A stretch of 64,000 bases of DNA from NCBI RefSeq assembly GCF_002295115.1, contig NZ_NSFV01000006.1, positions 380,386-444,385 of the forward strand, read 5' to 3'. A model generated the notes under the pieces. It saw only the letters and a program-made list of their open reading frames with translations, was not told the DNA's origin and searched no databases. This DNA is from Mesorhizobium sp. WSM4311 (GTDB taxonomy: Bacteria; Pseudomonadota; Alphaproteobacteria; Rhizobiales; Rhizobiaceae). Positions 52,162 to 62,224 of this stretch are shown piece by piece. Each line of letters opens with the position of its first letter. Position 1 is the stretch's first letter. The position numbers and the translations under genes were made by a program.

Positions 52162-55100
52162 ATGACCGACAATCGCATTTCGAGTGGCTCGTTTGTTCAG
52201 CATCGCACGGCGCATTTCGCCAGGCATTGGATTGCGGGGGCCGAGCACGGCTCCCGCTCGGTTCGCCGCCGCCTGATGGCGGTGCTGCGCATGGCGCACC
52301 GCGTGCTCGGCATGCGGCGCAACGGATCTGGACTCGGCATGCTCGGCATCGGCAAGATGTTGGCGGCGGCGCTGGGTGCCATCGCATTGGGCAGCATCGC
52401 CACGCCGGCATCAGCACAGGTTTTCGGCGGCGGCGGCACGGCGAACGGGGTACGCGGTATCGCGTTTGGATCCGGAGCCGTGCAAAACGGAGCCGACTCG
52501 ATAGCCGAGGGCACCAATGCCAGCGCCGGCAGCCAGAATGCCGTGGCGATTGGCTTCGGAACGATCGCCTCCGCGATAAATTCCATTTATCTTGGCTCGC
52601 GCACCGCCCCCGGGACAGGTGTCACCGCCCAGAGCGCTATCGGCATCGGTACGGATGTCACCGCTTCGCAGGCCGATGCCATCGCGGTCGGACGGTCATC
52701 CCTTGCGTCGGCACAATATTCGGTGGCTCTCGGCCTAAACGCGAAAGCCACGGGCACCGGCGGCGCGATGGCGCTGGGCCAGGGCACGATCTCAAGCGGC
52801 GTCAACTCGGTCGCGCTCGGTGTTCAGGCCCAAGCCCTCGGGGCTGGCGCCAACGCCTTGGGCACCTTCTCCGTTGCTTCGGGTGGGAACTCCACTGCCC
52901 TCGGCACCAGTTCCACGGCCAGCAACAATTATGCGACAGCCGCAGGCTGGGGATCCGTCGCCAGCGGCGCCAATTCCACTGCCGTAGGACGCCAGGCCGC
53001 TGCCAGCGGCATAAACGCCTCCTCCTTCGGAACCGGATCGAATGCGATAGGCGACAATTCTCTTGCTGCCGGCGTCAGCGCCAACGCCAGCGGAGTTGGC
53101 AGTACCGCACTTGGTATCGGCACCTCTGCCGGCGGCGCCAGTTCGGCGGCCGTCGGCTTCCAGGCCCAGGCCGCCGGCACCAATGCCGCCGCCATCGGTC
53201 CCCAGGCAAATGCATCGGCATCAAACTCGGCAGCCTTCGGCAACGTCGCCACGGCTTCGGGCAATTTCGCGCTGGCCTTGGGCAATTCGGCCGTCTCGAG
53301 CGGGGTCGGCTCCGTCGCGGCTGGTTCTGGAGCCCAGGCCACGGACGTCTCGACAACGGCGCTCGGTAACAACGCCGCGGCGACCGCCGCAAATGCCAGC
53401 GCGCTGGGGTTGGGCGCTACGGCTAGTGGAACGTACTCCACTTCGCTTGGTTCCACCTCCAAAGCCACCGGCGCCCGTGCGTTCGCAGGCGGCCGTTCGT
53501 CCACTGCCGGCGGTGACGATTCCATCGCCATCGGCACGACGGCCGTCTCGACAGGGGCAAGCTCGACAGCACTTGGAGCGGGCGCGGTGGCACAGGACGT
53601 AAACGCGGTCGCCATGGGCACCGCCGCCAGCGCGATCACCGCCGATTCCGTCGCCATCGGCACGGGCGCGGTGGCTGACGGCGGCAAGGCGGTCGCCATC
53701 GGTTACGGCAACGAAGCCTATGGCGACGGTGCGGTCGCCATCGGCGATCCGAGCTACGCCAGCGGCACCGGCGCCTTCACCGGCGGCGCCAACAATATCG
53801 CCAACAGCGACGGCACGGCGAGTGCCTCCGCGGCCAATATGGCGGCGGGTGCCGTCGCCATCGGCAACAACAACAAGGCTATCGGGCAAGGCTCCGTGGC
53901 GCTGGGCAACGGCTCGACGGCGGGTGCCGCCGGCCTCGCCGGCAATGTCGCGCTGGGCGACGGTGCCACCGCGGCGGCAAGCTCCGGCGACGTGGCGCTC
54001 GGCTCCGGTTCGGTGACCACGGCGGCGGTCGGCACGCCCAATGCAGTGATCAACGGCACGACCTATGCCTTCCAGGGCACGAATCCGACCTCGACGGTCA
54101 GCATCGGCGCGGTCGGTGCGGAACGCACGCTCACCAATCTGGCGGCGGGGCGGATCAGCGGCTCCTCGACCGATGCGGTGAACGGCTCGCAGCTCTTCGC
54201 CACCAACCAGGCGGTCGACGCCATCGGCACGACGCTCAACAACATCAATGTCGGCGGCGGCATCAAGTATTTCCATGCCAATTCGGCCCTGCCGGATTCC
54301 CAGGCCCTTGGAACCAATTCCGTCGCTGTCGGACCCAACGCCGTGGCCAACAATGCCGGCGATGTGGCGATCGGCCTGAATTCCACGTCAGGAGCAACGA
54401 CCAATGTCGGCGGAGCGACGATCGGCGGCGTGAACTACACCTTCGCCGGCGGCACGCCGGCGGGCGCCTTCTCGGTCGGGTCGGCTGGCGCCGAGCGCCA
54501 GATCCAGAACGTCGCGGCCGGACAGTTGAACGGCGGCTCGACCGATGCGGTCAACGGCTCGCAGCTCTTCGCCACCAACCAGCAGGTCACGCAGAACACG
54601 ACCGATATCGCCAATATCGGCAGTGGCGTCACCAATCTCGGCAACACGATCAACAACATCGCCGGCGACACCTCGACCGCCTATACCGACGCCAACGGCA
54701 TAGGCATCCGCTATGCCCGCACCAACGAGGCCGGACTGGCGCAAACCGATTCCTTCGCGCAAGGGGTCGGCTCCACCGCCGTCGGCTACCAAGCGACCGC
54801 GACCGGTGTCAGCGGGCTGGCGCTCGGCCGCGACACACTGGCCAGCATCGACGGCAGCGTGGCGCTTGGTTCGGGTTCCGTATCCGACCGGGCCGTGGCG
54901 CCCGCCACCGGCCAGATCGCGGCCGGCCCATCCAACTTCATCCAGTACAACACCACCGACAAGACGCTGCTCGGCGCCGTGTCGGTCGGCACCACCTCGG
55001 CGTACCGGCAGATCACCAACGTCGCCGACGGCACGCAGGATCAGGACGCGGTGACGGTGCGCCAGCTCGCCGGCGCCATCGCCGCCGTATCGGTCACCTC

Positions 55101-56691
55101 GACCAAGTACTTCCATGCCAATTCGACGGCGGGCGACTCGCTGGCAGTCGGCGCGGAATCGGTCGCGGTCGGCCCGACCACGGTCGTCAACGGCGATAAC
55201 GGCATCGGCATCGGCAACGGCGCCATCGTCGACCAGATCGCGCCCGGCGGAACGGCCATCGGCCAGAATGCCCATGTGATGCTGGCCGACGGGCTGGCGC
55301 TCGGTACCAATTCGACCGCGGCCGGCGTCCAGTCGGTGGCGCTCGGCGCGGGCGCCAACAGCACCTTCGCCAACAGCGTGGCGCTTGGAGCGCAATCCGT
55401 CACCACGGTCGGCGCGCAGGCGAACTACACGGCCTATGCGCTGTCGGGCTCACAGGCCTCGGCCGGCGAAGTGTCGATCGGCGGCGCCGGAGCCGAACGC
55501 AAGCTCACCAATGTCGCGGCGGGCTCGGCCAACACCGATGCCGTCAACGTCTCGCAGCTTAAGGGCGTGTCGCAAAACATCAGCAACCTGTTCGGCGGCG
55601 GCACCACGGTCAATCCCGACGGTTCGATCACCGGCCCGACCTATACCATCCAGGGCAACAATTATTCGACCGTCTATGACGGGTTCACGGCCGTCAACAA
55701 TGCGCTGACCAACATCAGCAATGGCGGCGGCATCAAGTATTTCCACGCCAATTCGACGCTGGCCGACTCCACCGCCAGCGGCACCGACAGCGTGGCGATC
55801 GGGCCGGCCAGCGTGGCCAGCGGCACCAACAGCCTTGCCGCCGGCAATGGCTCGACAGCCACGGGCCAGGGCGCGGTGGCGCTCGGCCAGGGCGCCAAGG
55901 CCAACAACGCCAATGACGTGGCGCTGGGTTCGGGCTCGGTGACGCAGGCCGCGGTCGGCACCTCCAGCACCGTCATCAACGGCAAGACCTATGCCTTCGC
56001 CGGCACCACCCCGACCGGGACCGTCAGCGTCGGCGACGCCGGCGCCGAGCGCACGATCACCAATGTCGCCGCCGGACGGGTCAACGCCGGCAGCACCGAC
56101 GCGATAAACGGCTCGCAGCTTTACGCCACCAACACGGCGGTCGAGGATTTGAAATCGGGCCTCGGATCGCTCACCCAGAATGCCGTCACCTATGACACCA
56201 ATCCGGACGGCAGCAAGAAGAACAGCATCACGCTGCAGGGCGGCGACGTCAACGCGCCGGTGGTCATCTCCAATGTCGGCCCCGGTGTTGCCGGCACCGA
56301 TGCGGTCAACGTCACCCAGATGAACAACCGCGTCGATTACGCCATCAACACGTCCAACAGCTACACCGACAAGGTGGCCGCCACGACCTTGCAGCAGGCC
56401 AACAACTATACCGACCAGAAGCTCAGCCAGCTCAATACCGACATCGACGGCATACGCGACGAAGCCCGCCAGGCGGCGGCGATCGGCCTTGCCGCGGCCT
56501 CGCTGCGCTACGATGACCGGCCCGGCAAGCTGAGCGTCGCGGCGGGCGGCGGCTTCTGGCGGGATTCGAGCGCCCTGGCCTTCGGTGCGGGCTACACCAG
56601 CGAGGACGGCCGCATCCGCGGCAACGTGTCGGGCACGGCCGCCGGCGGTCATGTCGGCGTAGGCGCCGGCATCAGCTTCACCTTGAACTGA
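52162..56691 (+). CDS. YadA-like trimeric autotransporter adhesin
   Basis: The 1509-residue surface protein has an unusually long basic N-terminal leader ending near ATPASAQ (about residue 89). A head follows, made of many short left-handed beta-roll repeats rich in Ala, Gly, Ser and Asn (patterns such as NSTALGTSS and SVAIGTGA). Several neck segments (STDAVNGSQLFATNQ) and three related modules with KYFHANS (about residues 702, 983, 1193) come next. The C-terminus is a coiled segment (from about 1390) and a four-strand membrane anchor ending VGVGAGISFTLN. It trimerises in the outer membrane and should bind host or abiotic surfaces. GGAGAGGG decides the ATG at 52162. An AT-rich 200-bp promoter region precedes it. 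Confidence 0.93.
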   Translation: MTDNRISSGSFVQHRTAHFARHWIAGAEHGSRSVRRRLMAVLRMAHRVLGMRRNGSGLGMLGIGKMLAAALGAIALGSIATPASAQVFGGGGTANGVRGIAFGSGAVQNGADSIAEGTNASAGSQNAVAIGFGTIASAINSIYLGSRTAPGTGVTAQSAIGIGTDVTASQADAIAVGRSSLASAQYSVALGLNAKATGTGGAMALGQGTISSGVNSVALGVQAQALGAGANALGTFSVASGGNSTALGTSSTASNNYATAAGWGSVASGANSTAVGRQAAASGINASSFGTGSNAIGDNSLAAGVSANASGVGSTALGIGTSAGGASSAAVGFQAQAAGTNAAAIGPQANASASNSAAFGNVATASGNFALALGNSAVSSGVGSVAAGSGAQATDVSTTALGNNAAATAANASALGLGATASGTYSTSLGSTSKATGARAFAGGRSSTAGGDDSIAIGTTAVSTGASSTALGAGAVAQDVNAVAMGTAASAITADSVAIGTGAVADGGKAVAIGYGNEAYGDGAVAIGDPSYASGTGAFTGGANNIANSDGTASASAANMAAGAVAIGNNNKAIGQGSVALGNGSTAGAAGLAGNVALGDGATAAASSGDVALGSGSVTTAAVGTPNAVINGTTYAFQGTNPTSTVSIGAVGAERTLTNLAAGRISGSSTDAVNGSQLFATNQAVDAIGTTLNNINVGGGIKYFHANSALPDSQALGTNSVAVGPNAVANNAGDVAIGLNSTSGATTNVGGATIGGVNYTFAGGTPAGAFSVGSAGAERQIQNVAAGQLNGGSTDAVNGSQLFATNQQVTQNTTDIANIGSGVTNLGNTINNIAGDTSTAYTDANGIGIRYARTNEAGLAQTDSFAQGVGSTAVGYQATATGVSGLALGRDTLASIDGSVALGSGSVSDRAVAPATGQIAAGPSNFIQYNTTDKTLLGAVSVGTTSAYRQITNVADGTQDQDAVTVRQLAGAIAAVSVTSTKYFHANSTAGDSLAVGAESVAVGPTTVVNGDNGIGIGNGAIVDQIAPGGTAIGQNAHVMLADGLALGTNSTAAGVQSVALGAGANSTFANSVALGAQSVTTVGAQANYTAYALSGSQASAGEVSIGGAGAERKLTNVAAGSANTDAVNVSQLKGVSQNISNLFGGGTTVNPDGSITGPTYTIQGNNYSTVYDGFTAVNNALTNISNGGGIKYFHANSTLADSTASGTDSVAIGPASVASGTNSLAAGNGSTATGQGAVALGQGAKANNANDVALGSGSVTQAAVGTSSTVINGKTYAFAGTTPTGTVSVGDAGAERTITNVAAGRVNAGSTDAINGSQLYATNTAVEDLKSGLGSLTQNAVTYDTNPDGSKKNSITLQGGDVNAPVVISNVGPGVAGTDAVNVTQMNNRVDYAINTSNSYTDKVAATTLQQANNYTDQKLSQLNTDIDGIRDEARQAAAIGLAAASLRYDDRPGKLSVAAGGGFWRDSSALAFGAGYTSEDGRIRGNVSGTAAGGHVGVGAGISFTLN

Positions 56692-56698
56692 GGCAGGA

Positions 56699-57259
56699 AT
56701 GAAAGGACTTGCCGTACTGACTTGCCTGGTGCTCTGCGGCGGCCTCGCGCCGGCCGCGGGGCAGGTGGCGTCGCCCTACAGGATCAAGCCTTCGGATGTG
56801 GTGCTGCCGCCCGACGTGAAACTGGGAACCTATCAGCGGACGATCCGTCCCTTCGAAAACTGGACGCTGATCTGCGACGAGAACCTCAAAGCCCGCAAGA
56901 AGGTCTGCAATGTCTCGCAGGTGATCGAGGATACCTCGGGCAAGATGGCCTTCAGCTGGTCGCTTGCCGCCACGCAGGACGGCAAGCCCTACATGATCGT
57001 TCGCACCGCGCCGAACGCCAGGAGCGACGGCCTGGTCTCACTGAAGTTCGACGGGCGGGACCAGGCGATCGACGTCCACCTGAACGGCTGCAATGAAGTG
57101 GTCTGCGTCGGCATGCTGCCGGTCGGCCCCGTCATGCGCCAGCAGATCTCGCAGAATGCGACGCCGGCGATTTCCTATCCGACCGTCGACGGCAAGACGA
57201 TCACGGTGACCGCAGCAACTCTCAAGGGGCTGACGGCAGCCCTTTCGCCACTCAAATGA
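56699..57259 (+). CDS. Invasion-associated locus B (IalB)-family exported protein
   Basis: The 186-residue protein has a Sec signal peptide (about 1-22, LAPAAGQ) and an IalB-type domain with FENWTLICDE and the paired cysteines near KKVCNVSQ and NGCNEVVCVGMLP. IalB proteins are common in Rhizobiales; in Bartonella one is linked to erythrocyte invasion, but the general function is unknown. It starts 7 bp after the adhesin stop, so it is very likely cotranscribed and may help adhesin assembly in the envelope, by inference. Confidence 0.87.
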   Translation: MKGLAVLTCLVLCGGLAPAAGQVASPYRIKPSDVVLPPDVKLGTYQRTIRPFENWTLICDENLKARKKVCNVSQVIEDTSGKMAFSWSLAATQDGKPYMIVRTAPNARSDGLVSLKFDGRDQAIDVHLNGCNEVVCVGMLPVGPVMRQQISQNATPAISYPTVDGKTITVTAATLKGLTAALSPLK

Positions 57260-57272
57260 CCGGGGCAGCACA

Positions 57273-57941
57273 ATGAGCCAGCAGGACCAGTTCATGTCCG
57301 CAAAACGCAGCAGCCCGGCCGTCGAGGCGGATCGGCAGCGGCTCGTCGAACCGACGCGGCGGCGATGGCCGCGCGTCGTCGGATTTTCATTGTTGGGGCT
57401 CGCCGTGGCCGGCCTTGGCTTCGCCGCCGGGAACTATGCCGCGATCGCCAATCTGGTCGGCAGCGCGACGGCCGCACAGGCTGAGACAGCCAACCCGGCG
57501 CTTCCGGACACGCCTTTCCTCGAGCATGTCAAGCAGGCCGGGGTGCAGGCCTGTTCTACCATCTATCCGGTGCTCGGGCAGATCTTGACGACAGGCACCA
57601 AATACAGCGTCAAATCCTTGTGGAACGACCAGGCCGCCGACAAGCATGCGGTCCAGGCCTTCGTCGGCATGGATTATGCGACGGAACGCTATAGCGGACC
57701 TGCCGCGGGCGTCGTTTTCGCATCGCCCACCGCTTCGGGTTGCGAAGGGACGATGGTGCGGGTGGCGCCGTTCGCCAGCCCGTGCGCCGATCTCCCGTCC
57801 ATTCTTCCGCAAGGCAGCAAGATCACCGACCATCTCGGGCAGGTCGAGGTTTACGAGCTCGGCGGCAATGCGGGTGAGGCCCTTCTCTTGCCGACAGGCA
57901 AAAGCTGCGTGGTGATCTCCGTCGCTTCAGCGGCGAAGTAG
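57273..57941 (+). CDS. Membrane-anchored hypothetical protein in adhesin operon
   Basis: The 222-residue protein has a basic N-terminus, one membrane helix (about residues 36-60, VVGFSLLGLAVAGLGFAAGN) and a periplasmic domain with several cysteines (ACSTIYP, SGCEGTMV, SPCADLP, KSCVVIS). I do not recognise it. It starts 13 bp after the IalB-like gene, so it probably belongs to the adhesin operon. A second ATG lies at 57294. Confidence 0.7.
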   Translation: MSQQDQFMSAKRSSPAVEADRQRLVEPTRRRWPRVVGFSLLGLAVAGLGFAAGNYAAIANLVGSATAAQAETANPALPDTPFLEHVKQAGVQACSTIYPVLGQILTTGTKYSVKSLWNDQAADKHAVQAFVGMDYATERYSGPAAGVVFASPTASGCEGTMVRVAPFASPCADLPSILPQGSKITDHLGQVEVYELGGNAGEALLLPTGKSCVVISVASAAK

Positions 57942-57976
57942 GTAAAGCGACAGGATGAAGGAAAGGGGTGCCGACC

Positions 57977-58438
57977 ATGAGATTACGGGCTTTGGCAGTT
58001 TTGGGCTTGACCTTGTTGTGGAGCGGACACGTCGTCTCGGCCGACCTGGTGGCACCTTCGGAACCGCAGCAGGAGGAAAAAGGCATCTGGGCGGCCATCG
58101 CCTATTCGCAGTCCGACAGCAAATACGGCTTCTTCTGGGGCGCCGACAAGCGGCAGGAGGCGAAGGACATCGCGCAGAAATATTGCGAGAACGCCGGTGG
58201 CAAGGCCTGCAACGTCGTCTCCGTCTTCCGCAACCATCGCCATTGGACCGATGACGACGAGACCGGCTTTCCCTACAAGCACTGCGGCGCGCTCGCCATG
58301 GCCGACAAGGTCGAGAACCGTTTCACGCCCTGGGGCGTGAACTCGGCCGAGACCCGCCGGGAGGCCGAAGACCTTGCCTTGCAGGCCTGCGAGGCGTCAG
58401 GGGCCAAATGCAAGATTCGCGAATGGGTCTGCACATGA
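57977..58438 (+). CDS. DUF4189-type exported protein
   Basis: The 153-residue protein has a signal peptide (about 1-22, ending HVVSA) and a domain of the DUF4189 type: WAAIAYSQSDSKYGFFWGAD, AQKYCENAGGKACNVVSVF and ALQACEASGAKCKI, with conserved cysteines. Function unknown. The ATG at 57977 has AGGGG at 8-bp spacing. Its stop overlaps the start of the next gene (ATGA). Confidence 0.82.
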   Translation: MRLRALAVLGLTLLWSGHVVSADLVAPSEPQQEEKGIWAAIAYSQSDSKYGFFWGADKRQEAKDIAQKYCENAGGKACNVVSVFRNHRHWTDDDETGFPYKHCGALAMADKVENRFTPWGVNSAETRREAEDLALQACEASGAKCKIREWVCT

Positions 58439-58971
58439 AGCGTGGCCTCAAGGCCGCCTGCGCATACGGGGCAATCGCATTCTCATTGATGTCGCCAGCG
58501 TCGGCTCAACAAAAGGCCGCGGCTGCTCAAGATGGACCGTCATCGTTGCGCGAAGTCTATGAGGATTGGAGCGTGGCTTGCTCTGTCCAGGAGAATGCGA
58601 GGGTCTGCTCGCTTTCGCAGGACCAGGTCCAGAAGAATGGCCAAAGGCTGCTTGCCATGGAGATACAGAGGCGCGCGGACGGGTCGACGACGGCCACCCT
58701 GCTTCTGCCCTTCGGCATCCTGCTCGATCCGGGCGTGACGCCCCAGATCGACGATCAGCCGCCATTGTCCCCGCAACGCTTCAGGACCTGCCTGCCGACA
58801 GGCTGCATCGCGGTGTTTTCCATTGACCGATCCGTGCTCGGAAAGCTGAGGGTAGGCGAGGTGCTGAAGCTCAATGTCACGACAGATGCGGACACGCCAC
58901 TGACATTCCCGGTGTCGCTGCACGGCCTGACCGCGGCGCTCGACCGCATGGTCGCGTTGAGCGCACGGTAG
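58435..58971 (+). CDS. IalB-family exported protein (second copy)
   Basis: The 178-residue protein has a signal peptide (about 1-27, MSPASAQ). Its domain resembles the IalB protein at 56699: YEDWSVACSVQENARVCSLS and FRTCLPTGCIAVFSID here, against FENWTLICDE and LNGCNEVVCVGMLPV there. Its start overlaps the DUF4189-type stop, placing it last in the adhesin operon. It converges with the type I secretion genes 37 bp away. Confidence 0.85.
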   Translation: MKRGLKAACAYGAIAFSLMSPASAQQKAAAAQDGPSSLREVYEDWSVACSVQENARVCSLSQDQVQKNGQRLLAMEIQRRADGSTTATLLLPFGILLDPGVTPQIDDQPPLSPQRFRTCLPTGCIAVFSIDRSVLGKLRVGEVLKLNVTTDADTPLTFPVSLHGLTAALDRMVALSAR

Positions 58972-59008
58972 GGACAAGGACCTGCGATGCAGCTTGGGCC
59001 GCCTCTGA

Positions 59009-60352
59009 CTATTTTTCCCGCATCGCCCGGCGGAAGTTCTGCGTGATCGGCTCGGCAAGGTAGGAAAGCACTGTGCGGGCGCCCGTCCGGATCATCGCCT
59101 CACTCGACATGCCGGGCAGCAGCTTGCGACCCTCCAGCTTGGCGAGTTCGTTTCTGTCGATCAACACGGTCGCGGCGAAATAGGGTGCGCCGCTGCGCTC
59201 CTCCACCATGCGGTCGGCCGACACGATCTCCACGACGCCGTCGAGCGGCGGCAGATTGTAGCGGGCGAAGGCCGGGAAGCTGACGTGCGCGGGCTGTCCG
59301 GGAGCGATCGTCTCGACATCCTCCGGTTTGACCATGGCCTCGACCACGAGTTGTTGTCCGAGCGGTACGATCGTCATCAACGTCTCACCGGGTTTCACGA
59401 CGCCACCAGCCGTGTGGACCTTCAGGTCCATGACGATGCCGTCGACCGGGGCGACGACATCGGTACGGGCAAGCACGTCCCTGGCGGAACGTTCCTCCTG
59501 TCTAAGATCGAACAATTCCGCTTCGACCTTGCTCAACTCGTCGACGGCCTCGTTCAGCCGCACTGTGCCGAGGTTCAAGATTTGCATGTCGATCTCGGCC
59601 ATGGCACTTCTGGCGCGGGCGATCGCGGCGATGTTGGTGGCGCGATCCCCCTCGATCTCCTGTTGTTGGCGCCTGAGCAAAAGGTTCCGTTCGCGCGTGG
59701 TCAGCCCCTTCGCGAGCAGGGTCTCGAGATCTTTGGTTTCACCCTCGATCGCGTCGATCTGCCTGTCCTTGGTGACGATAAGCTGCTGCAGTCCTGTTAT
59801 CTCTTCCGCGGTCTGGCGACGGCGCTGATTGAGAATTTCCTGCTCGTCCGTCAAGTTGTGATGCTTGGCCGCGAACACGTCACGCTGCGCGGCAACCGCG
59901 TCCTTCGCGGCGGTGGCGGGATTTGCGAGCAACGCCGGGTCAAACGCGATCTCGTCCTTGCCGTCGCGCTCGGCCCTGAGGCGCGCGGCCAGCGCCTCGC
60001 GCGTGGCTATCCGGTTCTGGATCAGGTCGAGCTGCGCCTTTGCCTGGGTGTCGTCGAGCCGGACGAGGACCTTGCCCGCCTTGACGATATCACCGTTGGC
60101 GGCGTTCAACTCCGCGATGATGCCGCCCTCGAGGTGCTGGATGAGCTTGCGGTCGCCGGCGACCTTGACAACGCCCGGGGCCACCGCGGCGCTGTCCAAC
60201 GGCGCCAGGGCCGCCCAGCCCCCGGCCACGCCGAAGAACAGGAACAGGATGGCGAAGCCGGTGTACGTCACGCCCGTAAGACGCAGGGGGACCGGTTCCA
60301 GCAGGGAGGGAGGCGGAACGGGTAACGGCACGACGTTCATAGCTGTTCTCAT
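59009..60352 (-). CDS. Type I secretion periplasmic adaptor (HlyD/PrsE family)
   Basis: The 447-residue membrane-fusion protein has one N-terminal membrane helix (about 27-50), lipoyl-type half-motifs (LDSAAVAPGVVKVAGDRKLI; VVAPVDGIVMDLKVHTAGGV), a long coiled coil (about 150-300) and the C-terminal region KLEGRKLLPGMSSEAMIRTG. It links the ABC exporter to an outer-membrane TolC-type channel, which is not encoded in the window. It starts 1 bp after the ATPase stop. Confidence 0.9.
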   Translation of the reverse strand: MRTAMNVVPLPVPPPSLLEPVPLRLTGVTYTGFAILFLFFGVAGGWAALAPLDSAAVAPGVVKVAGDRKLIQHLEGGIIAELNAANGDIVKAGKVLVRLDDTQAKAQLDLIQNRIATREALAARLRAERDGKDEIAFDPALLANPATAAKDAVAAQRDVFAAKHHNLTDEQEILNQRRRQTAEEITGLQQLIVTKDRQIDAIEGETKDLETLLAKGLTTRERNLLLRRQQQEIEGDRATNIAAIARARSAMAEIDMQILNLGTVRLNEAVDELSKVEAELFDLRQEERSARDVLARTDVVAPVDGIVMDLKVHTAGGVVKPGETLMTIVPLGQQLVVEAMVKPEDVETIAPGQPAHVSFPAFARYNLPPLDGVVEIVSADRMVEERSGAPYFAATVLIDRNELAKLEGRKLLPGMSSEAMIRTGARTVLSYLAEPITQNFRRAMREK

Positions 60353-60353
60353 T

Positions 60354-62186
60354 TCATGCCTGGTTCGCCACGACAGCCGTGCTCATTGCGTTCTGACGCG
60401 ACGTACGCTTGGAAGAGGGCCGTGGCCCGTTGTCGACGCCGACTACGGCGGTGGAGATTTCCGGCGCCGGATTTGAGGGTATCTGAGTTACCTGGCGGAC
60501 GCGCGCGGCGAGTTCGTTGAAGACATGGTCGCGTGAACCGAAGAGGTCTTGTTGGCCCCGGTTGAGAACCAATATCTTGTCGACCTTGTCCATCATGTTC
60601 GCCCGGTGCGCGATCAGGATAATGGTCGTGCCCGCCGCCTTGACCGCGCCGAGGGCGGCGATCAAGGCGTCCTCACCCTCGCGGTCGAGGTTGGAATTGG
60701 GCTCGTCCAGGATGATGAGTGCCGGGTCACCATAGAGCGCCCGCGCAAGCCCGATGCGTTGGCGCTGGCCACCCGACAGCACCGCTCCGGCTTCGCCGAT
60801 CTCGGTGGCGTAACCCTTCGGCAGTCCTTTGATCAGTTCGTGGACACCCGCCAGCTGCGCGGCCTTGACCACGTTGTTGAAGACCGCTGGGGTGGTAGTC
60901 GCGAAGCGGCAGATGTTTTCGGAGATAGTGCCGGCGAAGAGTTCGATGTCCTGTGGCAAGTAACCGACATAATGACCACGGTCCTCCGATGCCCATTCGG
61001 CGACGCTCATGCCGTCCAGCAATGCGCGACCGCCTGATGGGCGCCAGGCGCCGGCCAGTATCCGCGCCAAGCTTGTTTTGCCGGCCCCGCTCGGGCCGAT
61101 CAACGCCATGGCTTCGCCCGGATTGAGCCGGAAGCTGATCCCTTTTAGTATGTGCTCGCCACCCGGCCGGGCCAGCACGAGGTTCTCGGCCTCGAACCTG
61201 CCTTTCGGACGTGGCAGCGGCAGAACCGGTGTTGCTTCCCGGTGCTCTCCGGCAACCGCGGTGAGACGCCGGTAAGCAGCACGCGCTCCGACCGTCGCCT
61301 TCCATGTGCCAATCGCTTGCTCGACCGGGGAGAGCGCGCGCCCCATCAGGATCGAGGCTGAGATCATGATGCCGGGCGAAGCCTCGTTGCGAAGCACCAG
61401 ATAGGCGCCAAGGCCCAGTATGGCCATTTGCAGGGCCAGCCGGTGGCAACGCGCGATGGCCGCGATGACGCCGCCACGGTTGGCGGCTAGAACCTGTCCC
61501 TTGTTTGCCTCGTCCTGCTGCGCCTTCCAGCCCTCCAGCAGTGGCTTCAGCATGCCCATCGCCTGCACGACCTCGGCGTTGCGGATCGCCGCCTCGGCCT
61601 GCACATAGGCCCGCGACTGTGCGTTCGCAGCCTCGGTCAAGGGCTTGCGTGTGAGGTATTCGTTGAGCACCGCCAGGGCAAACAGGACGATCCCGCCACA
61701 CAGCGCCAACCAGCCCAGCCAAGGGTGCATGACGAATATGGCGGCGAAGAATAGCGGCGCCCAGGGCGCGTCAAGGATCGGGAAGATGCTTGGGCTGGTG
61801 AAGAAATTCCGCACTTGATCCAGGTCGCGCAGGGGACGTGCGTTGGCATGACCGGGCGCCGAGGCGGCATATTCCACCGATGCGGTCAGGAGAACCGGTG
61901 CCAATCGCGCGTTCATCCACGATCCGACGGTGGCCAGCAGACGCCCGCGCACCACCTCCAGCCCCGCCATTGTCGCGAGTGCGCCTGCCGCCATCAGCGA
62001 CAGCATCACCAGCGTCTCCAAGCTGTGGCTGGACAACACGCGATGGTAGACCTGGAGCATATAAAGCGCCCCGGTCAGCATCAGTACGTTGATGCCCCCG
62101 CTGAACCAGATAAGCGGCCGGATGGCGCGTCTGGCCTCTTTCATCACCACCTGCAAGGCAGGGGGCTGTTGTCTGTTTTTCATCAT
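60354..62186 (-). CDS. Type I secretion system permease/ATPase (PrsD-like)
   Basis: The 610-residue ABC exporter has an N-terminal membrane domain of about six helices and a C-terminal ATPase: Walker A GPSGAGKTSLAR, signature LSGGQRQRIGLARAL and Walker B LIILDEPNSNLD. It has no N-terminal peptidase-like domain, so it is of the PrsD/HasD rather than the LapB type. I use the ATG at 62186; a TTG at 62207 would add 7 residues. It should export the large protein encoded just upstream. Confidence 0.9.
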   Translation of the reverse strand: MMKNRQQPPALQVVMKEARRAIRPLIWFSGGINVLMLTGALYMLQVYHRVLSSHSLETLVMLSLMAAGALATMAGLEVVRGRLLATVGSWMNARLAPVLLTASVEYAASAPGHANARPLRDLDQVRNFFTSPSIFPILDAPWAPLFFAAIFVMHPWLGWLALCGGIVLFALAVLNEYLTRKPLTEAANAQSRAYVQAEAAIRNAEVVQAMGMLKPLLEGWKAQQDEANKGQVLAANRGGVIAAIARCHRLALQMAILGLGAYLVLRNEASPGIMISASILMGRALSPVEQAIGTWKATVGARAAYRRLTAVAGEHREATPVLPLPRPKGRFEAENLVLARPGGEHILKGISFRLNPGEAMALIGPSGAGKTSLARILAGAWRPSGGRALLDGMSVAEWASEDRGHYVGYLPQDIELFAGTISENICRFATTTPAVFNNVVKAAQLAGVHELIKGLPKGYATEIGEAGAVLSGGQRQRIGLARALYGDPALIILDEPNSNLDREGEDALIAALGAVKAAGTTIILIAHRANMMDKVDKILVLNRGQQDLFGSRDHVFNELAARVRQVTQIPSNPAPEISTAVVGVDNGPRPSSKRTSRQNAMSTAVVANQA

Positions 62187-62224
62187 CGGGATGACATCTC
62201 CGTGCAACGGATTGCGGGAGGCGC

